A DNA stretch of 64,000 nucleotides from Pegea sp. RAD2-039 (GCA_034620365.1 JAQGEQ010000143.1:35439-99438), one strand, 5' to 3'. Counted from the first letter of the stretch, positions 46,985 to 59,789 are shown. Translations and numbers: made by a program. The notes: generated by a model from the sequence alone, not told the origin.

Positions 46985-47425
46985 ACTACTTAAAAACTCA
47001 ATAAATCATTGGAAAAATCACCAGAAATTAGAAGTAGTTTAAAAGCAATTGATCTTTACAGTAGTTGTTTTTAAGCCCACCTCTCTCAATCCTATTTAAT
47101 TAGCAAAAATAATAAATTATCCAATTTAGATATCTTTTATAAAATATTGCCCTAAATATACTTGTAAATGAAACTTCTTGTAATTGTTATAATAAATATT
47201 CATATCTCAATCTATTTCATTTAATGACTTTAATTTGTAAATAAGAATAACAGAAAATTGTTTCAAATGCTTTAAAAAGAAGTTAAGTAATAAATCCACA
47301 ATTTTCGTTTGATGAGGAGGGCTCTGCTGGTATTGACTACTTCCTGCGCGATTGTTTCTTGTTGGTGCTTCTCCCATTTTTTCTCTTTTTTGCTCGCTTT
47401 TTTTCGTCTGCTGCCATCTGGTGGT

Positions 47426-47990
47426 TTATGTGTTACAATTAATGACATTATCAAATAGAGTAAGCCTGATGTTACTGACCACTGATATTTGCGTACTAGC
47501 TACAGAGGAGTTAGAAGAAAGCGCACAACTTTCGTCAGTGAGAACAGGAGCAAAAAATCTTAATTCACGCAAGAGGTCATCATTTCCTTTTAAAAGTTGG
47601 GACAGCTGTCCGCCAATTAGTGTTTAGCAAGTTATCTTACTTTTTGATTAACTGTTGCTCACCTGACTGTATACTTCAGATTCGGACAAAATCGGGGTAA
47701 AAGTATATTTCGAGATTTTGAGATCATCCTGTTCTTTCATATATTTGTTCAAAATTGCCAAAAACGAGTGAAAGATATCCGGTTGTGATTTAAAACGATT
47801 CTAAGCGACCAAAAATTGTAATACCAAGCTATAAGGTTCATCAGAATCTTACTTTGATCTTGTTAACGAACTTGATAGCATACTCATATGTTATGGGATC
47901 ATTTTGGTCATTCGATACAGAAACAGAATCTGTAAATTCACAGTTAGTCGCAAGGATCAATTTTTCATCAGGTGTGTGTCGATTGTCCAT
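47426..47990 (-). CDS. Small gene for a Sin3-type paired amphipathic helix (PAH2-like) domain, 3 exons
   Basis: Minus strand, three exons joined in phase 0: 47990-47853 (46 codons from ATG), 47800-47663 (46 codons) and 47605-47426 (59 codons and TAA). Introns are 52 bp (47852-47801, GTAAG..CTTAG) and 57 bp (47662-47606, GTGAG..GACAG). The 151-residue product contains AIKFVNKIKNRFKSQPDIF across the first junction, then FLAILNKYMKEQ, SESEVYSQ, and LSQLLKGNDDLLRELRFFAP after the second. These match, in order, the helices of the second PAH domain of Sin3, a histone-deacetylase scaffold whose PAH domains bind short helical peptides of repressors. No other Sin3 domain was found. An in-frame TGA precedes the ATG, so a solo-PAH protein is possible, though an acceptor-like CTGCTGAAG just upstream could join an earlier exon. 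A Lys-rich frame overlaps beyond the TAA (47272-47454). It is either a functional mini-gene or a fragment of a Sin3 gene. Confidence 0.75.
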
Positions 47991-48955
47991 TTTTGTTAAA
48001 CTTCAGCAGATTAAAAAATATGCAGAATTTTCTGTCTGAAAGCAGCATAAGAATAATTTACTTTTCAAAAATTAGAGTTTTCGAGCTTACAGATTAAAAA
48101 CAACTAACCTAAGTAGAAATTACAGATTCAAATGCTTAATTCTAGAATAAAATATATTGCAAAAAGATGTTGACTAAAACAGTATAAAATATTAATTAAG
48201 ACTCAATGGAAGGATTAAATTTAAAATGAAAATATTGCTATTATTCCAGCTTTTTCAGTTTTAAAATAATAATTTAGACTTTTTAAAAACACTAAATGCA
48301 TAGAAGTATTCATGATGTATATATGCTAGTAGTCTATTTGCATCATACAAAATAAGATTTATTAAGAAATACAGAAAAACATTGAAAATGATACTTCAAC
48401 AAAAATTATAGAAAAAGTTTTCGATTTTAAATCAGTTTAAATAACTAATGTATCTAAGAAAATACGAATAGAATAAAAGGATTAAACATTGCTTTTTGCA
48501 GACACAGCTAGTAAGTAAACTGTTAATTTGGATTTGAGATTTAGACTTTTACCTTTGAGAAATAAATATAGTTAACATTTTTAGTAAAAAATAAATTATT
48601 TTGAAGCTTTTGTTGATCAATCTGAAATATTTACTTATTTTCATAACATTTTCTATATTCAAAAAAATATGATTACTATCTAAAAATAGATATACTGAAG
48701 CTACAACTAACACTTAAGGAGAGAAACGATAAAAAAGTCAATAACACGAGATACAGTGAAGACTAAACAAAACATTATTTAGTGATAAAAGGAATGTACA
48801 AAATAGGATCATTAAAACATTACAGAACCGAATTATAGTATAAAAATAACAATCCTAGAAGTAGAAGATTAAAAAAGAATGAAACATCGCCCTTCTAACT
48901 ATATATGTTACAAAAATTTTTATCTAGTAAAAAAAACTCTATTCTCACATAGATG
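47991..48955. other. DNA upstream of the PAH gene, no match elsewhere in the window
   Basis: AT-rich. On the minus strand a TGCTGCTTTCAG acceptor-like site (about 48041-48052) could belong to a 5' untranslated exon of the PAH gene. Nothing coding was recognised and no copy occurs elsewhere in the window. It is part of the 1.97-kb insert that begins at about 46985. Confidence 0.5.
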
Positions 48956-51590
48956 ATAATACATATTTAAGTTTCATGGAAATGTACAAGGAATTTATAA
49001 CTTACAAACCAAGATAATCTAACAAAAATTAACTTAAAGTCTAATACTCTGACAGTGTTAAGCATTCACTTCAAATTTTCATTTGAAAAAGTTTGAAAAG
49101 TTGATGTCTAAACTCTATACCTGCAATAACTTCACAAAAATCAATACTAGCAATTGTCTAATAAAATGAAGCAAGCTACATAAGTTTACAAAACATCAAA
49201 AATCATTCATGATCATCTAACACTAATCATTTTTCTATATTGGCATTAAGTTTACAAGTAACTATAGAGGCAAAAGAGAGCAACAAAACCTTATAATAAA
49301 ATATAATCATAATAATATATTATGAATAATTTATATTTTGAATAATTATAATAAGATATATAACACAAACGACGTTACCAAACATTTAAACTGTTGGTCA
49401 AAGTCTTCTTAAGAATCTATATATATATGTTTGATTTATAAAAGTGATTTATTAATCTTCAAAAAAGTTTGGAGAAATCATAATTTTGAAAGCAATGTTA
49501 GAAACATAAAATTGTTTTTAAGTAAATTATGATGACAGAAACAAAGTTCTAGAAGCTTCTGCAGTTTGGATTTTGTAGCTTGTCGGTTATTATTTTGAGG
49601 CTTTTACTGCTTTGCTATCAATATTTTTGTGCATTAAAATTTTTCAGCAATATTGAGTAACTGCAAATCTAAACTTCTTAACAGGCTATGTTAGTGCAGC
49701 TTGCATTCTTTTTTTGTTTATAATAAAGCTTCATAAAAGTACTAATTTTCCTGAAATTTCTTTGAAACATTAGTCATTTAAAATTTTTTGTAGAAATTTA
49801 AGAAAAACATAAAATCAAGCTGAAATTTTTTATCCTAGAAAAATTTAATCCAGATTAAGTTCTAAAAGATAAAAAACTTCCGAAAAATTGATACTTTTAC
49901 AGTTCGATTTTTGTTTGAGGTCGATAATTGTTATAAGAAAGCTCTAAAAAATGTTTTAGAAAATCATTTGATATTTTAACAAAAATTATTTTATTGTTTT
50001 TACTAATAACTTACTTATATTTCTTTCATTATTCAGATTTTATTTGATTCGTTTATTAAACTTTAACTAAAAAATAACCTATAAATAAACCAAAAGATAA
50101 AATGATTTGAATTACAAAATAATTATTAATCTATAACTTTGAGATTACTCATAGTGATTTAATTTTTAAAAGAATTATCTATTAATTTTGGTATAAAGCA
50201 GAAAGTTTACGTAAATTTGTTGTCAACACACGTCTATAAATTATTTCACATAAATCAATCCTAAAAACCCTGAATTTTTAGTTTACTATCATACGTTGTC
50301 ATATGCTTAAGTGTGATTAGTATATTGTGTTTACGATTTGGTTAAGCTAGAATGCAAATAAACAGATAAAATAAGCTAACAAGAATAGATGAAATTGGAA
50401 TTATAACAATCATTTTTAAGTCTACTGATATGCCAATGTTACATCTTTTTCTTTCTTAATTTCCAACTTAATTAAGTACAAAATGTGTTGTATTTGAGAA
50501 TGTGGTTTAGCAAGAGGTGCTCTTTTCAGACACCCTCCTTTTCGTTTATTGCAATAAATATGGAAAAATTATGATTAAAGCATCTGTTATTTAGTATCGT
50601 TTAGATAATAAAAAACGTTTCATTACTTGAGTCCAAGTCAAAATTGTTATGGAGTTTTGTTCCTTTTGTTGTTACGAGATGTCGAATATTCTTGTAAACT
50701 AAAAAAGATAACCGATTACAAGCTGTTAGTTGTTAAACGATTACTTGTGAAATGATTTTATTTTTCATTTTCTTCAATTTATTAAATAATGCTGTTACTA
50801 ATTAATTGGTCGTTTTTAAATAATTACTTTGTTATTTTTTAGATTTGCTTAAAAATCAAATTAACAAAAAACTGATCAAAACGTATAGCTGTTTTAAAAT
50901 TTCAATTAAACAATTTGTTTAGAAATTAAGAACCTTAGAAAGCAAAATCTAAAAATAAATTGACCTGAAATGATGTAAAAAAACAATCAATAAAACTTGT
51001 TTTACCAAAATTAATTTATTTATTTTTATTCAACCTTTTTGTAAACCACAAACTCAAAACTTAAAATAACCCTTAAAAGCCCCCAAATAACGTGAAGATA
51101 CTTTGCAAAGCGGTTACTGCAGCCAGTGAGAAGGTCACAGTGGCTCCATTTGCAACATCAATTTAAACATTTAAAAACGATCTTTGTCTGTTAGCCTTGC
51201 TCAACGCTTAGAAAGAGTTGAATGAATTCTTTCTCTGACTGAATCAATCCACTGAAATGAATTATATCAGAAACTGTAATCTGTGTTTAGAGAATTGACT
51301 AAGGTTATTTCTTAGACATTGATAAAGCAAAATTAATTTATATATCTGTTTATTGAGATTTTGTATTCCATTTACTATGGCTGCTATATTCTCACTATTT
51401 ATTACTTATTAACGATTATGTAATTATTTATCTTGTAATTATATTTATTATAATTTTTGATCAAATTTATCAATATAAGAATAAAAACTAAATAGTTTTT
51501 AAAAAGCAAATAAATAATTCATCTAATTTTTAAAACTTTAGATCTTAACCCAGTCACTTCTTCATGTTTTTAAATACAATAGCAACATAA
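48956..51590 (-). repeat. Orphan upstream arm without its zinc-finger gene
   Basis: About 48960-49730 matches the arm upstream of Zf2 (21695-22400). About 49900-51590 matches the extra arm sequence of Zf4 (35160-36860), including an old SINE tail at 50485-50560 and repeat R2 at 50990-51430. The gene-proximal part and the gene itself are missing. Confidence 0.7.
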
Positions 51591-53751
51591 TATAAAGTTA
51601 AATATGAAAAGCTCAATTAAAGAAAATCAAAAATTTAATACCCTTGTAATGTATGAGTATTTTATAACAGATAAGGCAATATAAACTAACAAAATTTAAT
51701 TCAAATCTAATAATTTGCAAAGAGTTTTTAGCTAAAACTATTATTTTGAACAGTCTTAAAAATCTGATATTAAAACTCCATATCTGAAAACTTTCATATT
51801 TAGCTTTATTCAATTGGTAAAAGGAAACTAATAACAAAGAAAGCTAACATAACACTGCTAACCAACCACTGTCGAATACATAATGAACTACATATATAGC
51901 GTAATAGGGGATGAAATATTTAAGTAAATATTCTACTTTCACTACTAACAATAACAACACTACTTTTCAACCTTATTGTTTGTAGCTTTGTGAATTAAAA
52001 TATACCTCTTACTGCTCTTCTTGAAATTCTTTCTTAACACTTTACTTAATCATTGCTTTTTAGATGGTACATAAATGTTATATCGCTTTAATACTCATTT
52101 TTGTGAAATCAAGTTTTTCTAGCAATTAAATACTGTATCAGCCAAACAAAACTACGGAATCATCCAAAAATAATAATATCTTTTAGAATAGTTTTTCAGA
52201 GGTTGTATAAAAAAAAATTGAAATGAATCATATTTATAAGTGTTTCTTGAGATTTATTCGTTGTTTGTAACTTTAAAAAATATAAAATATTAAAAATAAT
52301 ACAAAGTGAATGAACAAATATTCTTACAAAGTTGGATTTTGCAGTTACTTTTTAATAATAAAAAATTGAAAAGTACTAAAATACTGAAAACAAAGCATTA
52401 AAAGCATTCAAATAATAATCAACAAGCAACAAAATCATAATAGCAAAAGCTTCTATAACTTTGATATTATCATCAGAATTTGCGTGCAAAGATTGTTTTG
52501 TTTCTAACATTACTTTAAAAATTATAATTTCTCCAAACTGTTTTGAAGATTAAGAAATCACTTTTATAAATCAAATATATATATATATTCTTAAGAAGAC
52601 TTTGACCAAAAGTTTATATGTTTGGTAACGTCCTTTGTGTTATATATACTATCATAATTATTTTTAAATAATAAGGTTTTGTTGGTCTCTTTTGTCTCTT
52701 TTAGTTACTCGTAAACTTAATGCCAATAGAGAGTTACGATTGTTGTTAGATGATCATGAATGATTTTTGATGATTTTTAAACTTATGTAGCTTGCTTAAT
52801 TTTATAAGACAATTGCTAGTATTGATTTTTGTGAAGTTTTTGCTGGTATTCCGTTTAGACATTAAATTTTCAAACTTTTTAAAATAAAAATGATTAGTAA
52901 ATGTTTATAACTGTCAAAATATTAGACTTTAAGTCAGTTTCTGTTTGTTTATGTTGGCTTGTAAATTATAAATTCTATATACCTTTCCATGATATTTAAA
53001 TATGTATTTTTTAAAGTTGAGCTTATCGTTTCTAAATTAAATCTAATGTATATTCAATAAGTCAATAATAAGTCTTGACTTTTGATTAGAATATTCTCTA
53101 ACTATAACTAAAATATAATGTATATATAAATATAACTAATTATTGTTGTAATTAAAAATAACTACAAATAGTGTGATATATTTTTTGATTAATCGTTGCT
53201 CACTATTAACATCATACAAGTTAATTCTATTAAGGACTTTACACTTGAATATTAGATAAATAACTGCAGATTAAAATCTGTAAAATTAAGGTTTAAATTC
53301 TTGTTGATCTGTTTTAAACACTGTTAAATCTTACATTTATTACATAATTTTAAATTTTTATTTTCTGAGCTCATGTTATCATTTTAACAAACAAACGTGT
53401 TTTGCCCTCGTAACTTCTATATGTAAAACAATAATGCCTTTTCTATAGAATAATTTTTTTCTATTTACTTATTAGAACTTATTGAACTATAAACAACAAT
53501 TTGTGAAAATACTTGCAAAAGTTTACAAAAAATTGTTCTTCAAATTCGTTTTAAATAAAATTATGTATATAGAACATCAACAATTTCTGGTTATGAATTT
53601 TACAAAACTTGATCTAAACTTGATTGTCATCATTAGTAAACAAACTTTGTATATCATATAGAAATAATATATCTCTTAAAACTAAAATTATTCTATATGG
53701 ACATTTTAATATTAACAAAGTTCTTTTTTTCTTCAGCCTATTAACTTGAAA
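51591..53751 (+). repeat. Upstream arm of Zf6
   Basis: Picks up at the equivalent of 37770 and follows the Zf5 arm to the gene; the solo-finger part (36870-37770) is absent. Ends in acceptor-like TTCTTTTTTTCTTCAG before CCTATTAACTTGAAA. A 74-codon minus-strand frame at 51613-51837 is AT-biased and not regarded as a gene. Confidence 0.65.
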
Positions 53752-54798
53752 ATGAACTTGATACACGGCAGCAAATTTGCACCAAAAAGAAAACTGTCAT
53801 CAGATGATGATGAGAAAAGTTTTAATAATAAAACTGCAGAAAATAAAATTTTGCTAAATACTTCTGGTGGAGTATATAGCTTGTATAAACGTCATGCTGA
53901 TCAAACTAGTTTAAATAATACTAAAGAAATTCCAACAACTACAAGTTTCCCTTTTAAACACACTAACAGTGATAAAAAAGCATTCAAAGGGAAAGAAAAT
54001 ACTGAAGAAAACAAACAATCATCTAATTTCAAAATCAAATATGAATGCTTAGACTGTAACAAGAAATTTAAATTCAAATCTCAGCTTGTTTATCATGAAA
54101 GAAATCATACTGGTGAGAAACCATATGAATGTATAGTTTGTGAAAGAAAGTTTAGTCGAAAACACCATTTGTTAGGTCATGAGAGAACTCATAATGGCGA
54201 GAAGCCATATGAATGTGTTGTTTGTGAAAGAAAATTTAGTCATAAATCTAGTCTTTTAAATCATGAAAGAACTCATACTGGTGAGAAACCATATGAATGT
54301 ATTGTTTGTGAAAGAAAATTCAGTCAAAAAACCAATTTGTTATGCCATGAAAGAACTCATACTGGTGAGAAACCATATGAATGTATTGTTTGTGAAAGAA
54401 AATTTGCACGTAATTCCAGTCTTTTAATTCATGAAAGAACTCATACTGGTGAGAAGCCATATGAATGTGCTGTTTGTGAAAGAAAATTTAGTCAAAAATC
54501 TAGTCTTTTAAGTCATGAAAGAACTCATACTGGTGATAAGCCATATGAAGGTATTGTTTGTGAAAGAAAATTCAGTCAAAACACCTATTTGTTAAGTCAT
54601 GAAAGAACTCATACTGGTGAGAAGCCATATGAATGTATTGTTTGTGAAAGAAAATTTGCACGTAATTCCACTCTTTTAATTCATGAAAGAACTCATACTG
54701 GTGAGAAGCCATATGAATGTAAAGTTTGTGGAAGAAAATTTAGTCAAAAGTCTGGCCTTGTATGTCATGAAAGAACTCATAATAATCATGAAAGTTAA
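53752..54798 (+). CDS. C2H2 zinc-finger protein Zf6 (9 fingers)
   Basis: 348 residues from ATG 53752. N-terminal module 1-98 ([20 protein letters not shown]; note PKRK where others have RKRK), then nine fingers with first Cys at 99 and every 28 residues to 323, ending CHERTHNNHES. Finger 7 has Gly instead of its first Cys (YEGIVC) and is probably non-functional. Finger 1 ends HERNH; the linker after finger 2 starts NGEKP and that after finger 6 TGDKP. Helix types are ARNSSLLI, SQKSSLLS, SQKTNLLC and SRKHHLLG, partly different from Zf5. The terminal finger is the Zf4 type. AATAAA words follow within about 110 bases of the stop. It is the surviving plus-strand member of a third pair. Probable nuclear DNA-binding regulator. 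Confidence 0.88.
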   Translation: MNLIHGSKFAPKRKLSSDDDEKSFNNKTAENKILLNTSGGVYSLYKRHADQTSLNNTKEIPTTTSFPFKHTNSDKKAFKGKENTEENKQSSNFKIKYECLDCNKKFKFKSQLVYHERNHTGEKPYECIVCERKFSRKHHLLGHERTHNGEKPYECVVCERKFSHKSSLLNHERTHTGEKPYECIVCERKFSQKTNLLCHERTHTGEKPYECIVCERKFARNSSLLIHERTHTGEKPYECAVCERKFSQKSSLLSHERTHTGDKPYEGIVCERKFSQNTYLLSHERTHTGEKPYECIVCERKFARNSTLLIHERTHTGEKPYECKVCGRKFSQKSGLVCHERTHNNHES

Positions 54799-57130
54799 AA
54801 TCATTTTGCTGGTTAACGTTTACTCAATTGGTTGTTGCAATTTATGATTTAATTAACTATTTTAATGATTACTCTATTACTGAAATAGTGTGTAAGTTTG
54901 CAATAAATAATAAAAGTTTTACATTCAATTTTTTACTTTAAACTAAAGTTGGTATTGTTATGTGGTTATTCTCGTACAGCTCTTCTGTAAACTATTAAAA
55001 AAACTTTTTTAATTCCTTAATTTTCGAACTTTGTATATTAAGTATTTGTTAACATCTTTTATTATTTTTCAAAAAGTTTTTGAAAGTAATTATATTATGT
55101 TAGTTGATAAAGGCAATCCAAATTGTGGTTACTTTTTAGTTACTCTCTAAAGATTCGTTATATCCTTATATGTTTGTAAAACTGATTATTTTTGTAATTT
55201 GTTTTTATTATGAAAGTAAAACTACAGTTTTTAGTAATTATTGCAATTTTTATGAGAAAACTTATGTTTGAAATCTTAAAATATATTTCCTTTCTTAAAA
55301 TGCTTGTTGGAGATAAAAACAATAAACGTTATTATCCTCTTCATACTATAAATTTAGAAAATGAAGTTTTTTAACATTTCATATTATCGACAATTACATC
55401 ATCATAAATAAATCATCTTCTATAGCACTTGACTATTTCTTACCCAAATAGTTAGATTAAAAATAACAGATTGAGTTTTTTAAATAGTTTAAATTACTTT
55501 ATAATTTTGTAACCTCAGAGGAACGGCAGAAAAACTAATATTTTCTTATCGGTTACTACTCCATCATTTTTAAACTTTACGATTAAAAGTCTTGTAAGCA
55601 AGTCGTTAGAGTGTTTTAAACTGTTCTGTTTAATACTTTTACATCAGATATATAACTGTATCTATTTCAGCTCTTGGTAATTCTAATTATCGAACCAAAT
55701 ATTAAGTTGCTATTTTAAATGGAACTCTTATTATCCAAACAAATCGCAACAAACCAAAACACCCAGCCAAACCATCGATGCAGTAACTGATTATAACTAT
55801 AAAGAGACTATTCCTTATAAGAAATAATCTTATGAAAAAGTCTTATGAAATAACATTTGTTTGGAATGAGGAATTTACTTTAAAATTTACCAATTTGTAA
55901 ACTAAAATTAATAAAAATAAGTATTTAAAGTTCCTAATACCAGCAAAACAGCCAAAATATCTTAAGGATCATACCTTCCAAAGAATGAATTTTAAACAAT
56001 TTTTATTCTTGGTACAAAGCTTTACAATATGAGTTAGTATTTTTAAGTTAAAAAATTTAATAAAAGTATTTGCCTCAAATCTGAAATACTCTTATAAGTT
56101 ATATTATTTTATAGTTTTTTGAGATACACATCTCACTTTTTATAACGTTGTTTTTTGAATTTTTTTTTGTGAAGATTTATCAATTCTTAATTATTACTTT
56201 GAAATCATTCATAAAACCATCAATGTAACAAATCAACATTTATCAGTACGTTTGATGTATTGAAATTAGATTAAGAAAACTAAGATATAAGAAAGAATTT
56301 AAAAAAGAAATTCATTCTATCTCATTTAGCAACTTATTCCGTTGTTCGAGATTTAAAGATGGAAAACCATCAAAAGTCACAGGCGCTCAAAAGGATCTAC
56401 AGAAAAATAAAAAAAATCTGACATTAAAATGTACAAATCCTCTATTATTTTGTGAAGAAATATATGTTTGAAGAAATAAAAACTAAAAATACAAACAAAT
56501 CTGACGTATAAGTAATGAAACAAAAGGGTTCAAAAACATTCTAGCAATTTAAAGCAATTTCATCGATTAGATTAAAATGGACTGGTAACAAATTAGCATT
56601 TATTAGTTCTCCTGTTTTACGTATAAAGTTACAAAATAAGGAAAGCAATTCAAACTGTCTTAGCAACTCAATATGTTAATTCTAAGGATGTTAATTTCAA
56701 AAGACCAATCGGGTAAGTTATGGACTAGTACTTTTAGAGATGATTTTATTTCATATAGCATATTATTTATAATAATTTTAGAATATCAACCAATTTTTTC
56801 ATATGGTTTTTTATATAAAATCTACATTAAATAAAACCGGAAATCTACAACCAACTTCTAAAATGAAAAAAGTAATGTCAATAAAGAAAAGTCCAGATTA
56901 CTAAGAAACGAAAGTTGTAAAATCTAACTGTGACTACAAGAAAGTTCGGAAAAACTGCATAAGTGGTAAGGTTACACAAACCAGCAAAAAATGATTAGGT
57001 AAAGATTATATTATCTTAATTGATTTTTAGATAAACTTGTATATAAGTTTCCTTCAAGTTAAAAAGAATTACCTCAAAATTAAGACAGTTACTTACCTAC
57101 GATTAACAAAATAGTAGTAAAAAGTTAAAA
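54799..57130 (+). repeat. Downstream module of Zf6
   Basis: Inverted counterpart of the Zf2 and Zf4 modules. It keeps the 54-codon frame (about 55210-55374), the FRCSRFKD-type relic (about 56305-56470, open to a TGA), the SSIRLKWTGNKLAF relic (about 56550-56630), and, inverted, the hydrophobic frame near 56820-57000, here broken by frameshifts. Confidence 0.7.
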
Positions 57131-58900
57131 GTAGAGATGAAAAAGAATTGATATTAAAACTTAGAAACAACTTTAATTAAAAAACTTAGTTTGAAGTAGT
57201 TTTAATTGATTTAAAAAATTAAAATCTTTAAGTTTACTAATTAAAATTAGTTTTCTCATTAATTAATATAATAAGCAATTTATTACGGAATTTTAAATTT
57301 GTTTTATTTATCTAATACAAGCTAATCTTAGGCGGTTGGCCAAATAGGAACAAAATCAAATTTCAATTAATTTGAAATGAAAATGTTTGACTACTGATGA
57401 CTTAACTGACTATATTAAGACCTTATAAGGAGGTTCATACTAAGAAATGAACTTTTCTATACATAGATCATTCATAATAATGGATAATTAAATTGTTTTT
57501 TAATAAAATTAGTTAGAATAAATATAATTACAAAATAAATAATTGCATAAACATCAGCTATAAACATTAGCTACTAGATAGTGAGATTTTAACAGCCATA
57601 TAACTAGAAAACAACATCTCAATAAACAGATTTATAAATCACTTTTGCTTCATCACCGTTTAAGTTCTTTAAACGACTTTAATTAATTACTTAAATAGAG
57701 ATAATAGTTTCTGATACAATTCATGATGCTGGATTAGATCAGCCAGAGAAAGAATTCGTTTAACTCCTTTTAAGCCTTGAGCGAGACTAACTGACTGAGT
57801 CTGTATTTTAGTTGTTTAATTTGATGGTACAAATGGAGCTAGTGTGACCTTGGCACTGGTTGCAGTAGCCGCCTTGCACAGTTTCCCTAAGTTATTTGGA
57901 GGGTTATATGGGCTAGTTTAAGTTTTGAGTCTGTGGTTTACAAAAAGGTTGTATAAAAATAAATAAATTAATTTTGGTGAGAAAAGTTTTATTGATTGTT
58001 TTTTTACATCATTTCATATCAATTTATTTCTAGATTTTGGTTTCTAAGGTTCTTAATTTCTAAACAAATTGTTTAATTGAAATTTTAAAATAGATGATCA
58101 CTTTTTTGTCTTGATCACTTTTTTGGTAATTTGATTTTAAGGCATATTTAGGATTTTGCTTTAGATTAAAGCTGTCAAAGCTCAAGAGGAAAGTAATCGT
58201 CAAAAACCTTTTGAGAAATTATAATTTTTAAAGCAATGTTGGAAACAAAAAAAACTCACTTGCACGTAAATTATGATGACAGGATCAAAGTTGTAGAAGT
58301 TTCTGCTGTTTGGTTTTTGTAGCTTGTCGATTAATAATTTGATGCTACTGCTTTGCTACCAATATATTTTTTCTTAATATTTTGTAACAGAGAAAACTAT
58401 ACTTCTTAAGAAGCTAGTTTTTATTCTTTTCAGTTATTTGTATTTTAAAAGGCTAATACAAAGCAATAATATTAAAGAAAGAACGTACATATTATTCATT
58501 TGAAAATATTTATTTAAAAAACTAATGAAGAATTCTCTAAAATTAATATGAAATGTCTATCTTAATTATGTTTTGAACAAAAAAAAAGCTACTATCGAAA
58601 AATGTTACTTACACAGTTCAGTTTTTGTTTGAGGTCGATTATTGTTAACAGAGAACTCTAACTAATGTTTTGGAAAAATTATTAACTTTGAGAAAGGACG
58701 TTAATTTTCGATTATATTGGTTTGATTTAACTAAAAAATTTTCTTTTTTTGGACTCCTTGAGAGCAATTTATTTATTAAATTTTAACTAAAAGCTTAACT
58801 AAAATCTAAAGATAAAATGATTTCAATGAAAAAATAAATATTAGTCGACAACTATGAGATTACTCATATTAATAACATACTCTAAAAGCAATTATTTGAT
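57131..58900. repeat. Mixed repeats: R2 copy and arm-end block
   Basis: About 57560-58070 is an R2 copy in the same orientation as 2030-2440. About 58190-58430 is the AAAGCAATGTTGGAAAC arm-end block. About 58620-58650 matches the GAGGTCGATTATTGTTA piece of the long arms. No gene was seen. Confidence 0.6.
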
Positions 58901-59450
58901 AATTTTGTTATGAAGCAAAAACCTTACAAATTCTTAATTTCTTATTCTTATCACCATTTGTAAAAAGAAATAAGATTACTAATAAATCTTAAACTAAATA
59001 TAAAACTAAATTAGTACTAAATTTATTCTTATTTTGGTTGAAAACTAAATGATGAGGACATTGTAAAATGAAAATTATTGAAACAGTATAAAGTTTCAAT
59101 ATTAAGTAAGAAAACTTTACAAAAATAGATTAGTCGGCAAGCTTTTTCACAGTTTTTTTAAGGTGTTTTCAAATCAATTATCTTCAATTATTGTGAATAT
59201 TACTCTGCTATCAGATATAAGTTTCACTATCTTAGAAGATTTTATTTTCACAGTTTTGAATTAAAAATAATTAATTAAAGGAAATGTGTTTTATATTTTG
59301 AATACTTTCTAAATTAAATAAATCAAGAAAAATTCAGTTTTTATTTTTATTTACTTTTGCAAATTTTACTAAATGTACAATGACACATTATCTAATAAAT
59401 ATTTCAACTTTGTAAATTTAGATTTTCACACCATTACTTATTAAATTAAA
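58901..59450 (+). repeat. First half of the ~1087-bp repeat with its end variant
   Basis: Starts near TTCTTAATTTCTTATTCTTA and continues into the variant end that also closes the array blocks at 1600 and 6170. It is abutted at about 59450 by R3-associated sequence (CTGCTATCAGCTATTTTTAA). Confidence 0.7.
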
Positions 59451-59451
59451 T

Positions 59452-59786
59452 TTTCTGCTATCAGCTATTTTTAATATTTTTACAATGACTACAATGCCAC
59501 ATTATCGTAGTAAGATGTCAGCTTTAAACTCTTAAGGTCTGTTAAATATTTGTCTTAATTATTTATAGTTTACAATTAGTTTCAAAATCATTATTCTAAA
59601 ACAAATGATGTTTCATAAGATTATTTCAACTCAGGAACATTCTTTTTATAGTTATAATCAGTTACAACATCAGTGGTTTGTTTAGACATTTTTTTTTCTT
59701 ATCATTTGAAATAAATCAATTTGGCTTCACCTTATTTATAGCCTATAATAGCTGGCACAAGTCAACTAACTTACTAATAGTGATGT
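59452..59786 (+). repeat. Direct repeat left of the retrotransposon fragment
   Basis: CTATCAGCTATTTTTAATAT through an R3 copy to TACTAATAGTGATGT. The sequence right of the retrotransposon fragment (61766 to about 61990) starts again with the same series, so the fragment lies between two copies in direct orientation. The copy at 29610-29940 has no insert at the corresponding point. Confidence 0.65.
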
Positions 59787-59789
59787 CCT

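Noticed and set aside
47272-47454. Lys-rich minus-strand frame beyond the PAH gene stop
   Set aside because: Could be a frameshifted continuation of a Sin3 linker, but no splice or shift signal supports joining it.
47854-48039. 61-codon plus-strand frame
   Set aside because: Antisense of the first PAH exon.
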